Shown: positions 1-8,790 of the stretch, piece after piece
Layout: the number at the start of each line of letters is the position of its first letter
Position numbering within the stretch: the stretch's first letter is position 1
The notes under the pieces: model-generated
Told to the model about the DNA's origin: nothing
The model's input: only the letters and a program-made list of their open reading frames with translations
The model's database searches: none
Made by a program: the position numbers and the translations under genes
Source of the DNA: Stieleria tagensis
GTDB taxonomy: Bacteria; Planctomycetota; Planctomycetia; Pirellulales; Pirellulaceae
Assembly: GCF_024129865.1 (NCBI RefSeq)
Contig: NZ_JAMYFE010000086.1
Location: forward strand, 62,001-126,000
Length of the DNA stretch: 64,000 nt
Direction of reading: 5' to 3'

Positions 1-1239
1 GGACGCTTTGGCGCCAACGGGCACACCGACTATTCCGCCGCCAATGACATGTTGGCCAAATTGATCGGAAACCTCGGGCGACAACGCCCACAAACACGGT
101 GTGTGACCTTTCACTGGCACGCCTGGGGTGACGTCGGCATGGCAACCAAACCCGAAGCCAAATTGGCGTTGGACATGATTGGTATGAAATTCATGCCGGC
201 CGCTGACGGACTGACGCATTTTCTGAATGAAATGGAACAGGGCGGCGATGCCAGCGAGGTCTTGATCACCGACCGTCGCTACATCCGCAAATTCTTTCAT
301 TCCGGAGAAGACGACCGTTCGTTCGCAGCACCGCTGTTGATGCCGAACCGACGTCGCGGCGATGTCGATCTGCCAGCCGACACAGAATCGTTTTCGGTCA
401 CACTCGACCCGGCGCGAGACTTGTTTTTGAAAGAGCATTTGGTGGGTGGAAAGCCCACGTTACCGTTGGTGATCGCGACCGAAATATTGGCCCAGGCCGG
501 ATTGTTGCAGCAGACTCTTTCTGGTGGCAACGTCCCCACGGTCACTGCCATCCAAGGCGTGCGTGCCATCGCACCACTCAAGGTCAGCGGCGAGGACGCG
601 TTTGCGGTGGAATTGGTTCGTGACCCCACCGAAACCAATCGTTGGACGCTGGCCTGTGACCTGCGTCGTCGCGATGGTCGTTTGGTCGAAGCCCAGCGCA
701 AACATTTCTGTGCCTCGCTGGACTTTGCCGATTCAGCGACGTTGGATCAGCTAGACGACAACGCATTGCTGCGCGACATTTCACTGTCGCAGCAGCCGAT
801 TGAATACCTGCCGCCCGATTCAGCGGTCTACCACGGGCCGTCGCTGCGTTGTTTGCGCAGCATCGGATTCACAATCGATCCTGCATCGGATTCGATGCCC
901 GTCGCGATCGGGACGATTGTGGCCGCCAGCCCCGCGCACTTGATGGGTGAAGACCGGCCATTGTCGGGATGGATCACATCGCCGGCGACCATGGATGCGA
1001 TGCTGTACGCCGCCGGGATGTTGGCCGGCTTCGTCGGGCGGCGTGCCAGTCTTCCGGTTTCGATCGAACAAATTCGCCTGGGACGGTTGCCTGAGCCCGG
1101 TGAACCGCTGCGTGTCGTGGCGAGATGGCTGGCCGAAACCGAGGATCAAAGCGGTGGAATTTTGTCCGTCGTTGCGGCTGGCCTGAACAACGACCTGATC
1201 GCAGAACTGACCGGGTACCGGGTTGGCTGGCTGGGCTAG
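1..1239 (+). CDS. Polyketide/PUFA-synthase-like protein, C-terminal part (ketoreductase tail + dehydratase)
   Basis: This is the 3' end of a gene that starts upstream of the window; the frame is open from base 1, and the first in-frame ATG (base 49) lies inside a domain. The first residues (GRFGANGHTDYSAANDM) are the end of a short-chain-dehydrogenase ketoreductase with its catalytic Tyr (YSAAND), as found in type I polyketide and PUFA synthases. From about residue 120 a hotdog dehydratase domain follows: the His motif HLVGGKPTLP fits HxxxGxxxxP, and MDAMLYA carries the candidate second catalytic Asp. The protein would reduce and dehydrate acyl-carrier-bound beta-keto intermediates. The FabL-like reductase and acyltransferase genes downstream fit a lipid or polyketide pathway. 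The product cannot be predicted. Domain calls are fairly secure; the class (PKS, PUFA or glycolipid synthase) is an inference. Confidence 0.8.
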   Translation, partial: GRFGANGHTDYSAANDMLAKLIGNLGRQRPQTRCVTFHWHAWGDVGMATKPEAKLALDMIGMKFMPAADGLTHFLNEMEQGGDASEVLITDRRYIRKFFHSGEDDRSFAAPLLMPNRRRGDVDLPADTESFSVTLDPARDLFLKEHLVGGKPTLPLVIATEILAQAGLLQQTLSGGNVPTVTAIQGVRAIAPLKVSGEDAFAVELVRDPTETNRWTLACDLRRRDGRLVEAQRKHFCASLDFADSATLDQLDDNALLRDISLSQQPIEYLPPDSAVYHGPSLRCLRSIGFTIDPASDSMPVAIGTIVAASPAHLMGEDRPLSGWITSPATMDAMLYAAGMLAGFVGRRASLPVSIEQIRLGRLPEPGEPLRVVARWLAETEDQSGGILSVVAAGLNNDLIAELTGYRVGWLG

Positions 1240-1413
1240 CCGGTTCCGCCAGACCGTTAACAGTCGAACAAACCGGACATTCGCCAAACTCGACCAAGTT
1301 TCATTCGCCTTCGATCAACGCTCCGCCGACGGTGGTGTTGGCCAATCAGGGGGGCGAACTAGAATGGGCGTTCTCATTTGTAAACATCGACCGATTCGCC
1401 AACAGCCCAAACA

Positions 1414-2184
1414 GTGACCTCCAAAGACCTTGCCGGGCGTCGAGCCCTTGTCACCGGTGCCAGCCGAGGAATCGGCCGGTCGATTGCCGTGGAGCTTGCA
1501 CGTCGTGGCGCCAGTGTGGCGATCAATTTCCTGAATTCGGAAGCTCAAGCCGTGCAAACGGCGGAGCAAATCGATGCGGTCGGCGGATCGTTGATGTTGG
1601 TCCGCGCGGATGTCTCCAACAAAGACGACGTGGCGGCGATGGTCGATCAAGTCACGGACCAATTTGGCGGCTTGGATATCGTCGTCAACAATGCGGCGGC
1701 AGGTGGGTTTCGCGACCTGATGGACCTGAGTCCGGTGAATCTCGAAGCCACCCTGCGGATCAATGCCTCGGCCGTGCTGTGGGTCGCTCAAGCCACCGCG
1801 CGAGCGCTCTCGGCGTCGGAACACCATGGAAAATTGGTTGCCGTCAGTAGCCATGGTTCGCAGTGGGCGGTGCCTCACTACGGAGCCATCGGCGCTTCCA
1901 AAGCCGCACTCGAATCGCTCATCCGACATCTGGCATTGGAACTCGGCGACCGAGGCATCAATTTCAATTGTGTGTTGCCCGGGATCATCGCGACCGAAGC
2001 GATCGCGACGATGCCCGGTGCCAGTGATTTAGTTGATGCGGCAAGTGATCGCATGATGGTTGGTCAGCGTCGGTTAAGTGAACAAGATATCGCCAATGTC
2101 GTCGCATTCCTGGCCGGCCCCGATAGCGATCTGATCCAGGGACAAACCATCGTCGTCGACGGTGGGGTCAGTATCCGTGTCTAA
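1414..2184 (+). CDS. Enoyl-[ACP] reductase, FabL-like SDR
   Basis: NAD(P)-dependent short-chain dehydrogenase of 256 residues with a GTG start. The cofactor motif TGASRGIGRS is at about residue 14-23 and NNAAAGG at about 91. The active site reads YGAIGASK, so Tyr and Lys are seven positions apart (Y-x6-K) instead of the Y-x3-K of FabG-type ketoreductases. That spacing is typical of enoyl-ACP reductases, and the C-terminal part (ASKAALESLIRHLALEL, then LIQGQTIVVDGG) resembles Bacillus FabL. It would reduce the enoyl product of the dehydratase encoded just upstream, completing the KR-DH-ER cycle. Its stop overlaps the start of the next gene. FabG-like function is the alternative but fits the spacing less well. 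Confidence 0.75.
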   Translation: MTSKDLAGRRALVTGASRGIGRSIAVELARRGASVAINFLNSEAQAVQTAEQIDAVGGSLMLVRADVSNKDDVAAMVDQVTDQFGGLDIVVNNAAAGGFRDLMDLSPVNLEATLRINASAVLWVAQATARALSASEHHGKLVAVSSHGSQWAVPHYGAIGASKAALESLIRHLALELGDRGINFNCVLPGIIATEAIATMPGASDLVDAASDRMMVGQRRLSEQDIANVVAFLAGPDSDLIQGQTIVVDGGVSIRV

Positions 2185-3547
2185 TCACGCCAGCCGTTTC
2201 GATGGAGATGTAGCGTTGCCCAGTTCCGTGATCGAGCGATATTTTTCGCGTTCTTCGCACGGCAGCGGAATGGTGTTTGATTTGACACTGGAATTGGACG
2301 GCGTGGTCGGTCCCGATCCATTGCGGGACGCCTGGGTGGCGGTTGTCGCTGGTCACCATCGACTGTTTTGGCGACTCACCGGATCAGGCAAGCGTCAGCA
2401 CTGGGTGCCAGCGCCGATCGATGACGCCAAGTGTTTTCATATCGTTTCGTTAGAACCGACGACAGATCCGACATCCGTCCCCGCACCGGACGTGCGTCAG
2501 GGCGTTGGCGCCTGCCTGCTGGTGTCCAACAACACCGACTATCCCGCCATCCGATTCCGTTTCCATCATTGTGCCTGTGATGGTGTGGGTGCCGCTCGTG
2601 TGATCGGTGAGTTCTTTGCCCAGCTTCATGGCCAATCAATCTCACCGTCCGGTGGGGAATCACCTGCCCATTCCCCAACTGACCGCCGCGGCGAAACCAC
2701 TTTTCCAGATCTTCGGAACACCTGGCAGACGATTCGTGGCCGCAACGTCCGGGTCAGCAAAGACGTCGTTGATCCGGTTGCCAAAGAATCCGGCGATGCC
2801 CCCACCGCGGCCAACCCACTGCGTTCGGTGGCCTCGGACACCTGGGCGTTTGAGCTGGAGGCAGAATTGTCCGGCAAACTACGAATCGCGCTGCGAAACC
2901 ACAAAATTCCCCTGAACGACTATGCGGTCGCCGCGACGGCCTATGCAATTGCCCAGGTTTCGCCGCATTGCGCGGCAGCTGGAAAGTATGTGATGGTGAT
3001 GAATCCGACTCAGATGCGTCGCTGGTCTAATCGCCGCAGTTCGGCCAACCATCTCGGTTTCGCGTTTGTTCGCCGTCGACACGACGAATTAGGAATCGAT
3101 GCGGATCAAACCGCGGCCAGCATTTTGGATTCGGTTCACCAACAGATCCAAGCCGTCCGTTCACTTCGCATTGCCGGTGAATTAGCCTATGGAATCGGCG
3201 CCGTTGAAAAGATTCCCGGATCCCTGCGACTGGTCGAACAAATGGGTTGGTTTACGCCAACGGCCAGCCTAACCTGTTTGTCCAGCATTCGTTTCTCCCG
3301 GCGGTACGGGTTCGTTGATGGTGCGTGCGTTGGTGACACACCGATTCGCAACGTCGGCATGTCGGCTCCGTTGCAAGCCGGTGGTGAACTCGCGGTGACG
3401 ATCTGGGAGATGGGCGGACCAATAGGATGGTCCCTGCGTTTTGCATCACCGTCGCCCCACTGTCACCGAGCGGCTCAATTACTCGCTCATTCGATTGAAC
3501 ATTTTTCGCGTTCGATTTTCACATCCACGTCTTTGTCGGACACCTGA
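2177..3547 (+). CDS. Condensation/acyltransferase-like protein with HHxxxDG motif
   Basis: Member of the CoA-dependent acyltransferase superfamily (chloramphenicol acetyltransferase, NRPS condensation domains, PapA and wax-ester synthase). The catalytic motif is HHCACDG near residue 135, where the second His would be the general base. Length of about 456 residues suits a stand-alone condensation-like enzyme. I chose GTG at 2177, which overlaps the reductase stop by 8 bases; another in-frame GTG lies at 2162. The overlap implies translational coupling with the FabL-like gene. The likely role is transfer or release of an acyl chain made by the synthase onto an alcohol or amine; the acceptor cannot be read from sequence. 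Confidence 0.65.
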   Translation: MSNHASRFDGDVALPSSVIERYFSRSSHGSGMVFDLTLELDGVVGPDPLRDAWVAVVAGHHRLFWRLTGSGKRQHWVPAPIDDAKCFHIVSLEPTTDPTSVPAPDVRQGVGACLLVSNNTDYPAIRFRFHHCACDGVGAARVIGEFFAQLHGQSISPSGGESPAHSPTDRRGETTFPDLRNTWQTIRGRNVRVSKDVVDPVAKESGDAPTAANPLRSVASDTWAFELEAELSGKLRIALRNHKIPLNDYAVAATAYAIAQVSPHCAAAGKYVMVMNPTQMRRWSNRRSSANHLGFAFVRRRHDELGIDADQTAASILDSVHQQIQAVRSLRIAGELAYGIGAVEKIPGSLRLVEQMGWFTPTASLTCLSSIRFSRRYGFVDGACVGDTPIRNVGMSAPLQAGGELAVTIWEMGGPIGWSLRFASPSPHCHRAAQLLAHSIEHFSRSIFTSTSLSDT

Positions 3548-3550
3548 TCG

Positions 3551-4756
3551 ATGGACCAAAAACATCTGAAACTGCTGACCGTGTTGGCTGGACTTGCACT
3601 GGCGATCTATTTGATAACCTATGTCGTTCAAAACCAATTCAATGTCTCGGTTGCCGAACAACCGACGGTCGAGACGGTCGAAGACCCCGATGCCTTGGCC
3701 AAACGCGAAGCCTTGCGTGAGATGACACTCGGCAGCTTTGGTGCCCCCACCGCCAGCAAAGACTCGGAACTCGACGGCGACCAAGAAGTGAACTTGGGGC
3801 GCAGCCCGCTGTCACTGCGAGTCGGCGTGATCGGCGCCACGCCGGCACGCGACGAGGTGACTTCGTTCAGTCAATTCCCCTACGCGCGCTCGGAAGTTCG
3901 CAAGGCGTACACCAATTCACGCGACCGGGCCTGCCGGCTGTTGGTTTCCGGTGTCACGGTCTCCCCACCGCTTTCCAAACCGCGACCGGGTGAAACGGGC
4001 ACACTGGGACGGCTGACCGTGCTGACGATCGGATTGGAATTTGATCAATCCGGGCCACGAAAACTGCCTGCGGTGACGCGGGGCCAAGTCAACAAATACT
4101 TTGCCGATCACCGTTTGGCGGTCCAGCCGGTGCTGTATCACGATGCCAACAATCGCCCCTATTTTGGTACGGATTGCCAAGCCGCATTTTTTGAACTCGA
4201 TCGCCCCGGCATGACGGTTGATGCCGAACCGATGATCAAAATCTCGGTCAGTCGATTTCGCGCTCTCGGTGTCGTCGGGGATGTGAATCAATCCGGAACG
4301 GCCAGCGACATCGTCGGTCGAACGCTGGCATTGGCGTTTACCTTCGCCAAGAAAGACCAGACCGTCACCGGTGCATCCGACCGAGCAGAAACGATCACTG
4401 AAATATTGTTGCTGCATCTGACGCCGGAGTGCACGGCTGATGAACCGGAAATCAAAGTGTTTGTCACCAGTGATGCAAGAACCAATCTGCATCGTTTGGA
4501 AACTCGTGGAATGCGATTGAATTCCCCCGTCCCATTGATTTCAGCCGACATCCAATTCAATCGCACCGTGTTGATGGGCATGTACCCGGCCGATCCGGTC
4601 GTCAGTGGGATCCGATATCGATCCGCTGGGATTCTATCGATGGAAACCATCCGCCGCTTGAGCCAGGCTGACGGCGAGCGGCCCGCTGTTAGTCTGACTG
4701 AAATCCTAGACCAGTTCGGTAAACTGGTTGGCACCAGCGAAACCGCCGCGCTCTAG
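3551..4756 (+). CDS. Membrane-anchored protein of unknown function
   Basis: I do not recognise this 401-residue protein. The N-terminus has a short charged stretch and one hydrophobic segment (about residues 8-25, LLTVLAGLALAIYLITYVV), suggesting a single-pass anchor with the bulk outside the cytoplasm. The body is a mix of beta-rich and polar sequence without recognisable catalytic motifs. It begins 3 bases after the acyltransferase stop and ends 34 bases before the kinase gene, so it belongs to the same transcription unit. A role linked to the lipid product is possible but is only inferred from position. Confidence 0.65.
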   Translation: MDQKHLKLLTVLAGLALAIYLITYVVQNQFNVSVAEQPTVETVEDPDALAKREALREMTLGSFGAPTASKDSELDGDQEVNLGRSPLSLRVGVIGATPARDEVTSFSQFPYARSEVRKAYTNSRDRACRLLVSGVTVSPPLSKPRPGETGTLGRLTVLTIGLEFDQSGPRKLPAVTRGQVNKYFADHRLAVQPVLYHDANNRPYFGTDCQAAFFELDRPGMTVDAEPMIKISVSRFRALGVVGDVNQSGTASDIVGRTLALAFTFAKKDQTVTGASDRAETITEILLLHLTPECTADEPEIKVFVTSDARTNLHRLETRGMRLNSPVPLISADIQFNRTVLMGMYPADPVVSGIRYRSAGILSMETIRRLSQADGERPAVSLTEILDQFGKLVGTSETAAL

Positions 4757-4790
4757 TGCTGCGTCCGAGCGATTCCGATAGGATATCTCG

Positions 4791-7700
4791 ATGGACCTTG
4801 ATGAAATCGCAACGCACGCTCTCACCTTGGACGATCCGGAAAAGCGCCGGGCTTACTTGGATAGCGTCTGTGCAGGCGACAGTGCGCTGCGGAAAAAGGC
4901 GGAATCGCTGATCGCGGCATTGATCCAAACCGACGAGGACCGTTTTCTATCCTCGGGGTTGTTTCCCGGAGTGGCTGGCACCGCGACACAGTCCTGCCAC
5001 CGGTCGACGGGCAATGACGATGCGCCATCGGGCAACGAAGCCACTGCGATCACGCCGACAAGCGATGCGTCGCGATTCGAGATTCGCAGCAAGCACGCAC
5101 TCGGCGGACTGGGCGAAGTCTGGGTGGCATGGGACCGTCAACTTGGGCGCGAAGTCGCGCTCAAACAGATGCGTCCCGAATGGGCAGGCAATCTCCATGC
5201 GGAGTCCCGCTTTCGACGCGAAGCCGAGATCACCGGGTACTTGGAACATCCCGGAATTGTTCCCATCTATTCATTGGGCGACCAAGCCGACGGGCGTCCT
5301 TTTTATGCGATGCAGTTCATTCGTGGTCGCACGTTGGAACAAGTGGTCGCCGAATGCATTGCCCCAGGCACCTGGTACGACAACGCTTCGCTGCGCCGCA
5401 TGCTGGACCACTTTGTCGACGTGTGCCAGACCATCGACTATGCACACAGCAAACATGTCATTCACCGCGATCTGAAACCAGCCAATATCATGCTCGGTGC
5501 TTACGGCCAAACACTGGTCGTCGACTGGGGATTGGCCAAGCGGATCGACCAATCTGCCGCGCCCAGTCCAACGTCACCGGCAATTGACCAGGAACAATCG
5601 GTAATCGACGCAACACTCTGTCCGCCGTCGGCGAACGATTCGTCGGTCGAACAAACTCAGCAGGGAACCACGATGGGAACCCCGCGCTACATGAGCCCTG
5701 AGCAAGCGGCTGGAAAAACCGAGCAAATCGGTCCTCCCGCAGATGTCTATTGTTTGGGAGCGACGCTGTATTTCGTTCTTGTTGGCAGACCACCACACAT
5801 GGGTCAAGCCGATTTGAAGTCAACGATCCGGCGGATCCTGGCCGGCGAATTTGAGCCTCCCGGGACGGCCTGCCCCCACGTCCCTCGGCCGCTACAGGCG
5901 ATCGTCATGAAAGCCATGGCGATCGATCCACAGCAGCGATATTCCGGCCCGGGCAAGTTGGCGGACGATTTACAGAACTATCTGGACGATCAACCGGTCA
6001 GTGTCTTTCCCGATCCGCCGCTGGATCGACTCTTGCGTTGGACCCGCAAAAACCGAGCGATCAGTGCGGCGCTGGCGGTCGGCTGCTTGCTGACGCTGTT
6101 GGCGACCATTTCTGGGCTGCTAATTCGCCAAGAAATGAATCGGCGTGAGGTCGTCGCAGCACGCCAAAAAGAAGCCGACCAGCAACAGATTCAGCTACAA
6201 GAACAAACGCGTCGATTAGAAGCCGTTGCGGCGGCCGATGCGGCGATCGACCGTGCCGAAGCCGCGCTCGGCGACAGCCGCTACGCCGATGCGGCGGCCC
6301 TGCTGGGCGTCGCTTTGGATCGGATGGAAAACCAAGACTCGTTGGCCCTGCGCCGAAACAAACGATTGGCCCAACAGCAGCGACTGATTCGGCTTGGCAA
6401 ATTCGAATCCCTGTACAAATCCGGTGAGGACCTGGATCATCTGGCTCGCGATACCGAAGCCGCGATTCTGCTTCAGGAGTCATTGGAACAACTTGGGGTT
6501 TGGGATAGCCAAACCTGGTGGCAGGAATTGCCCGACGATGATTTAACGCCCCTACAAAGCGACCGATTGCGTTGGCAGGTGTACCGTATTCTAACGGCGC
6601 TTGATTTGATTTATTTGAAAAAGATGGCGATCGCGATGGGCGGCGATTCGGCCGGCGGAATGCCCAGCATCCTAAAAATCATCCGCAGTTTTCTGTCGAC
6701 CAATGTCGGCGCCAGCCAAGCTCAGGCGACGGTCGAACTGACGAAACGGATCAACACGTTTCGGCCGGGTGAAGCGGCGCGTTGGCTAGGCAGCATCGCC
6801 TCAGCACGCTTGCGCCGCGGAACACGGATCGATGCTCGTGAACTGGGACCGCCCCAGAACCCAGATGACGGCCGCTCGTTGGCCGTGTTCAGTTTGATTG
6901 CCAGCGTCGACCCAGCCTATCGGTCTTGGTTCAGCGGGTATGGCGATCGCTTTGCCCCTCCGCAATCCGATTCACCCTCCCTGCGTTGCTTGAACGTTGC
7001 CCTGGAAACCCTCCGCCGTGTCTCCGACGAAGCCTCGGATGACTATTGGATCCGGTTGACCCTTGCGCAAGCCTACTTTTTGTTGGCCCAGCACTCAGAA
7101 CGCCAAGACGACTACGATGCTGCGATTGAACACTACGAACTGGCGCGATCGGAGTACGGCCGCTGTATCGCAATCCGTCCCGATGCCGCCTTTGGCCACG
7201 CCGATCGCTCGACCGTCGCACTGCGGCAAGCCGTACTGATGCGGGATCACCACTCGGCCACAGCCGGTCAGCGGCAGCGTGCCGGAGAACTTCTGCGCGC
7301 CAGTTTTCGTGACGCCAGCCAAGCCAGACGACTTGCGCCGGCTGCCCACTGGGTGTACTGGCACCTCGGTGCAACCGCCATCGAACTGGGACAAGACGAA
7401 GCGGCCATCGGTGCATTTTTCAAAGCAGTGGACTTGGCGTTCGATGTGGAAAAGACGATCGACAGCCCGTTCTATCACTTGGACGAACTGCGCGGGCGGA
7501 CAGAAGCAATCGAGTTTGCCTATCAAGCATCGGACCAGATCCTCGCTGCGACTGCCGTTGACCCCACACTGGGAACCCGATCGGCGTTGATCGCATCTTT
7601 GGAATACGTCCGTGGAAAATTGGACCCCGCGCTGCAATGGGCAGATCGAGCGGTCTCACTCGACCCGACCAATTGGCGAGCCCACCGGGTTGCCGGTTGG

Positions 7701-8705
7701 TGCCAGCTGCGAAATCAGAATCGGAAACAGGCCCAACAGCATTTCCAAGCGGCGCTCGCCCAATCGCCCGACGACGCGGTCTGCCTGATCGGTGCGGCTC
7801 GCATCGCAGAACAGAACAAACAGAACGATCCATCGCAGGTTGATCGTTGGTATCGCCAAGTCATCGGGGCACAGGTCTCGCATCGGTTACGCGCGACGGC
7901 TTGGTTGGGTTTAGGAAAAAATGCAATGACGCGTGCCGAATTCGATGAAACATTGGACGCGATCCGCCAAGCGAGACAATTGGAACCGGCCTGCGATCTA
8001 TCGCAATTTGTCGAGATGACACGGCAGCAGGCCTCGCAGTTGATCCGCCGTTCAAAGAAAACGATCCCGGCAGCAGAACAAGTGACCATTAAACAGCAGC
8101 TGTCTGAGTTAAAATTTTTCCTCGATCAGATCACTGAAATGCCCGTTGCCTCGGTCAATCAAATCCTGCGTTCCGCGAGCGATCATCCACCGGCCACGCT
8201 GCCCCTACTGGGCGCCGATTTTGAATTGCCGATCGAACGTTATTGGGAACTGCAACCGATCCGTTCCAATGATCGATTGTCCGCTGGCGATCACACGGGT
8301 AGCCCTCCGCTGGCGATCACTTCCTCGATCAGCCATGGTGGAAATTCATCGTTGATGATCCAGCGCACCCAGCCCGATCACGCCACGTCGGATTGGCGAC
8401 TGCGTCAAACGATCCCGGCAACGCCGGGGCATCGTTATCGGTTGACGGCAACTGTCAAATCAAACGGCAACCAAACCAGCGCTGTTGAAATTCAAATCGC
8501 ACAGGATGAACAAACGTTGTTGAAAATCCCGATGCCCGCAAACAGCGACGATTGGGCATTGTGTCAGGATGAATTTTCGATTTCAGCCAGTGATGAAACC
8601 ACTGTCCCACTGCGCGTCGAAATCATCGTTTCGGATCCAAAATCATCGACGTTCTACCTGGACGATTTCCAGATCGACCTGGTCGATGCAACGCGACAGT
8701 TGTGA
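4791..8705 (+). CDS. Serine/threonine protein kinase with TPR and C-terminal jelly-roll-like domain
   Basis: A 1304-residue Hanks-type kinase. The kinase domain covers about residues 96-400: glycine loop GGLGEV (105-110), catalytic Lys in VALKQM (125), catalytic loop HRDLKPAN (225-232), and GTPRYMSPEQA (about 296-306). The metal-binding DFG triplet is DWG (245-247), a conservative change. One transmembrane segment follows (about 423-445), then a coiled-coil stretch, a long TPR-rich region (about 480-1090) and a C-terminal part (about 1170-1300) that looks like a carbohydrate-binding jelly roll ending in TFYLDDFQI. The kinase would face the cytoplasm and the rest the periplasm. Signalling target is unknown. 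Domain order is typical of planctomycete kinases. Confidence 0.9.
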   Translation: MDLDEIATHALTLDDPEKRRAYLDSVCAGDSALRKKAESLIAALIQTDEDRFLSSGLFPGVAGTATQSCHRSTGNDDAPSGNEATAITPTSDASRFEIRSKHALGGLGEVWVAWDRQLGREVALKQMRPEWAGNLHAESRFRREAEITGYLEHPGIVPIYSLGDQADGRPFYAMQFIRGRTLEQVVAECIAPGTWYDNASLRRMLDHFVDVCQTIDYAHSKHVIHRDLKPANIMLGAYGQTLVVDWGLAKRIDQSAAPSPTSPAIDQEQSVIDATLCPPSANDSSVEQTQQGTTMGTPRYMSPEQAAGKTEQIGPPADVYCLGATLYFVLVGRPPHMGQADLKSTIRRILAGEFEPPGTACPHVPRPLQAIVMKAMAIDPQQRYSGPGKLADDLQNYLDDQPVSVFPDPPLDRLLRWTRKNRAISAALAVGCLLTLLATISGLLIRQEMNRREVVAARQKEADQQQIQLQEQTRRLEAVAAADAAIDRAEAALGDSRYADAAALLGVALDRMENQDSLALRRNKRLAQQQRLIRLGKFESLYKSGEDLDHLARDTEAAILLQESLEQLGVWDSQTWWQELPDDDLTPLQSDRLRWQVYRILTALDLIYLKKMAIAMGGDSAGGMPSILKIIRSFLSTNVGASQAQATVELTKRINTFRPGEAARWLGSIASARLRRGTRIDARELGPPQNPDDGRSLAVFSLIASVDPAYRSWFSGYGDRFAPPQSDSPSLRCLNVALETLRRVSDEASDDYWIRLTLAQAYFLLAQHSERQDDYDAAIEHYELARSEYGRCIAIRPDAAFGHADRSTVALRQAVLMRDHHSATAGQRQRAGELLRASFRDASQARRLAPAAHWVYWHLGATAIELGQDEAAIGAFFKAVDLAFDVEKTIDSPFYHLDELRGRTEAIEFAYQASDQILAATAVDPTLGTRSALIASLEYVRGKLDPALQWADRAVSLDPTNWRAHRVAGWCQLRNQNRKQAQQHFQAALAQSPDDAVCLIGAARIAEQNKQNDPSQVDRWYRQVIGAQVSHRLRATAWLGLGKNAMTRAEFDETLDAIRQARQLEPACDLSQFVEMTRQQASQLIRRSKKTIPAAEQVTIKQQLSELKFFLDQITEMPVASVNQILRSASDHPPATLPLLGADFELPIERYWELQPIRSNDRLSAGDHTGSPPLAITSSISHGGNSSLMIQRTQPDHATSDWRLRQTIPATPGHRYRLTATVKSNGNQTSAVEIQIAQDEQTLLKIPMPANSDDWALCQDEFSISASDETTVPLRVEIIVSDPKSSTFYLDDFQIDLVDATRQL

Positions 8706-8790
8706 ACGGGTAGAATGGTGTTGGAACGCCGATGTTTTGATGTTTCGAATTCGGCCTGATCTCGATTCAACTCACTGCCCAGGCATTGGA

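Noticed and set aside
1125-1850. + strand open frame overlapping the synthase end and the FabL-like gene
   Set aside because: Runs through two convincing genes in another frame; Arg/Ser-rich shadow sequence.
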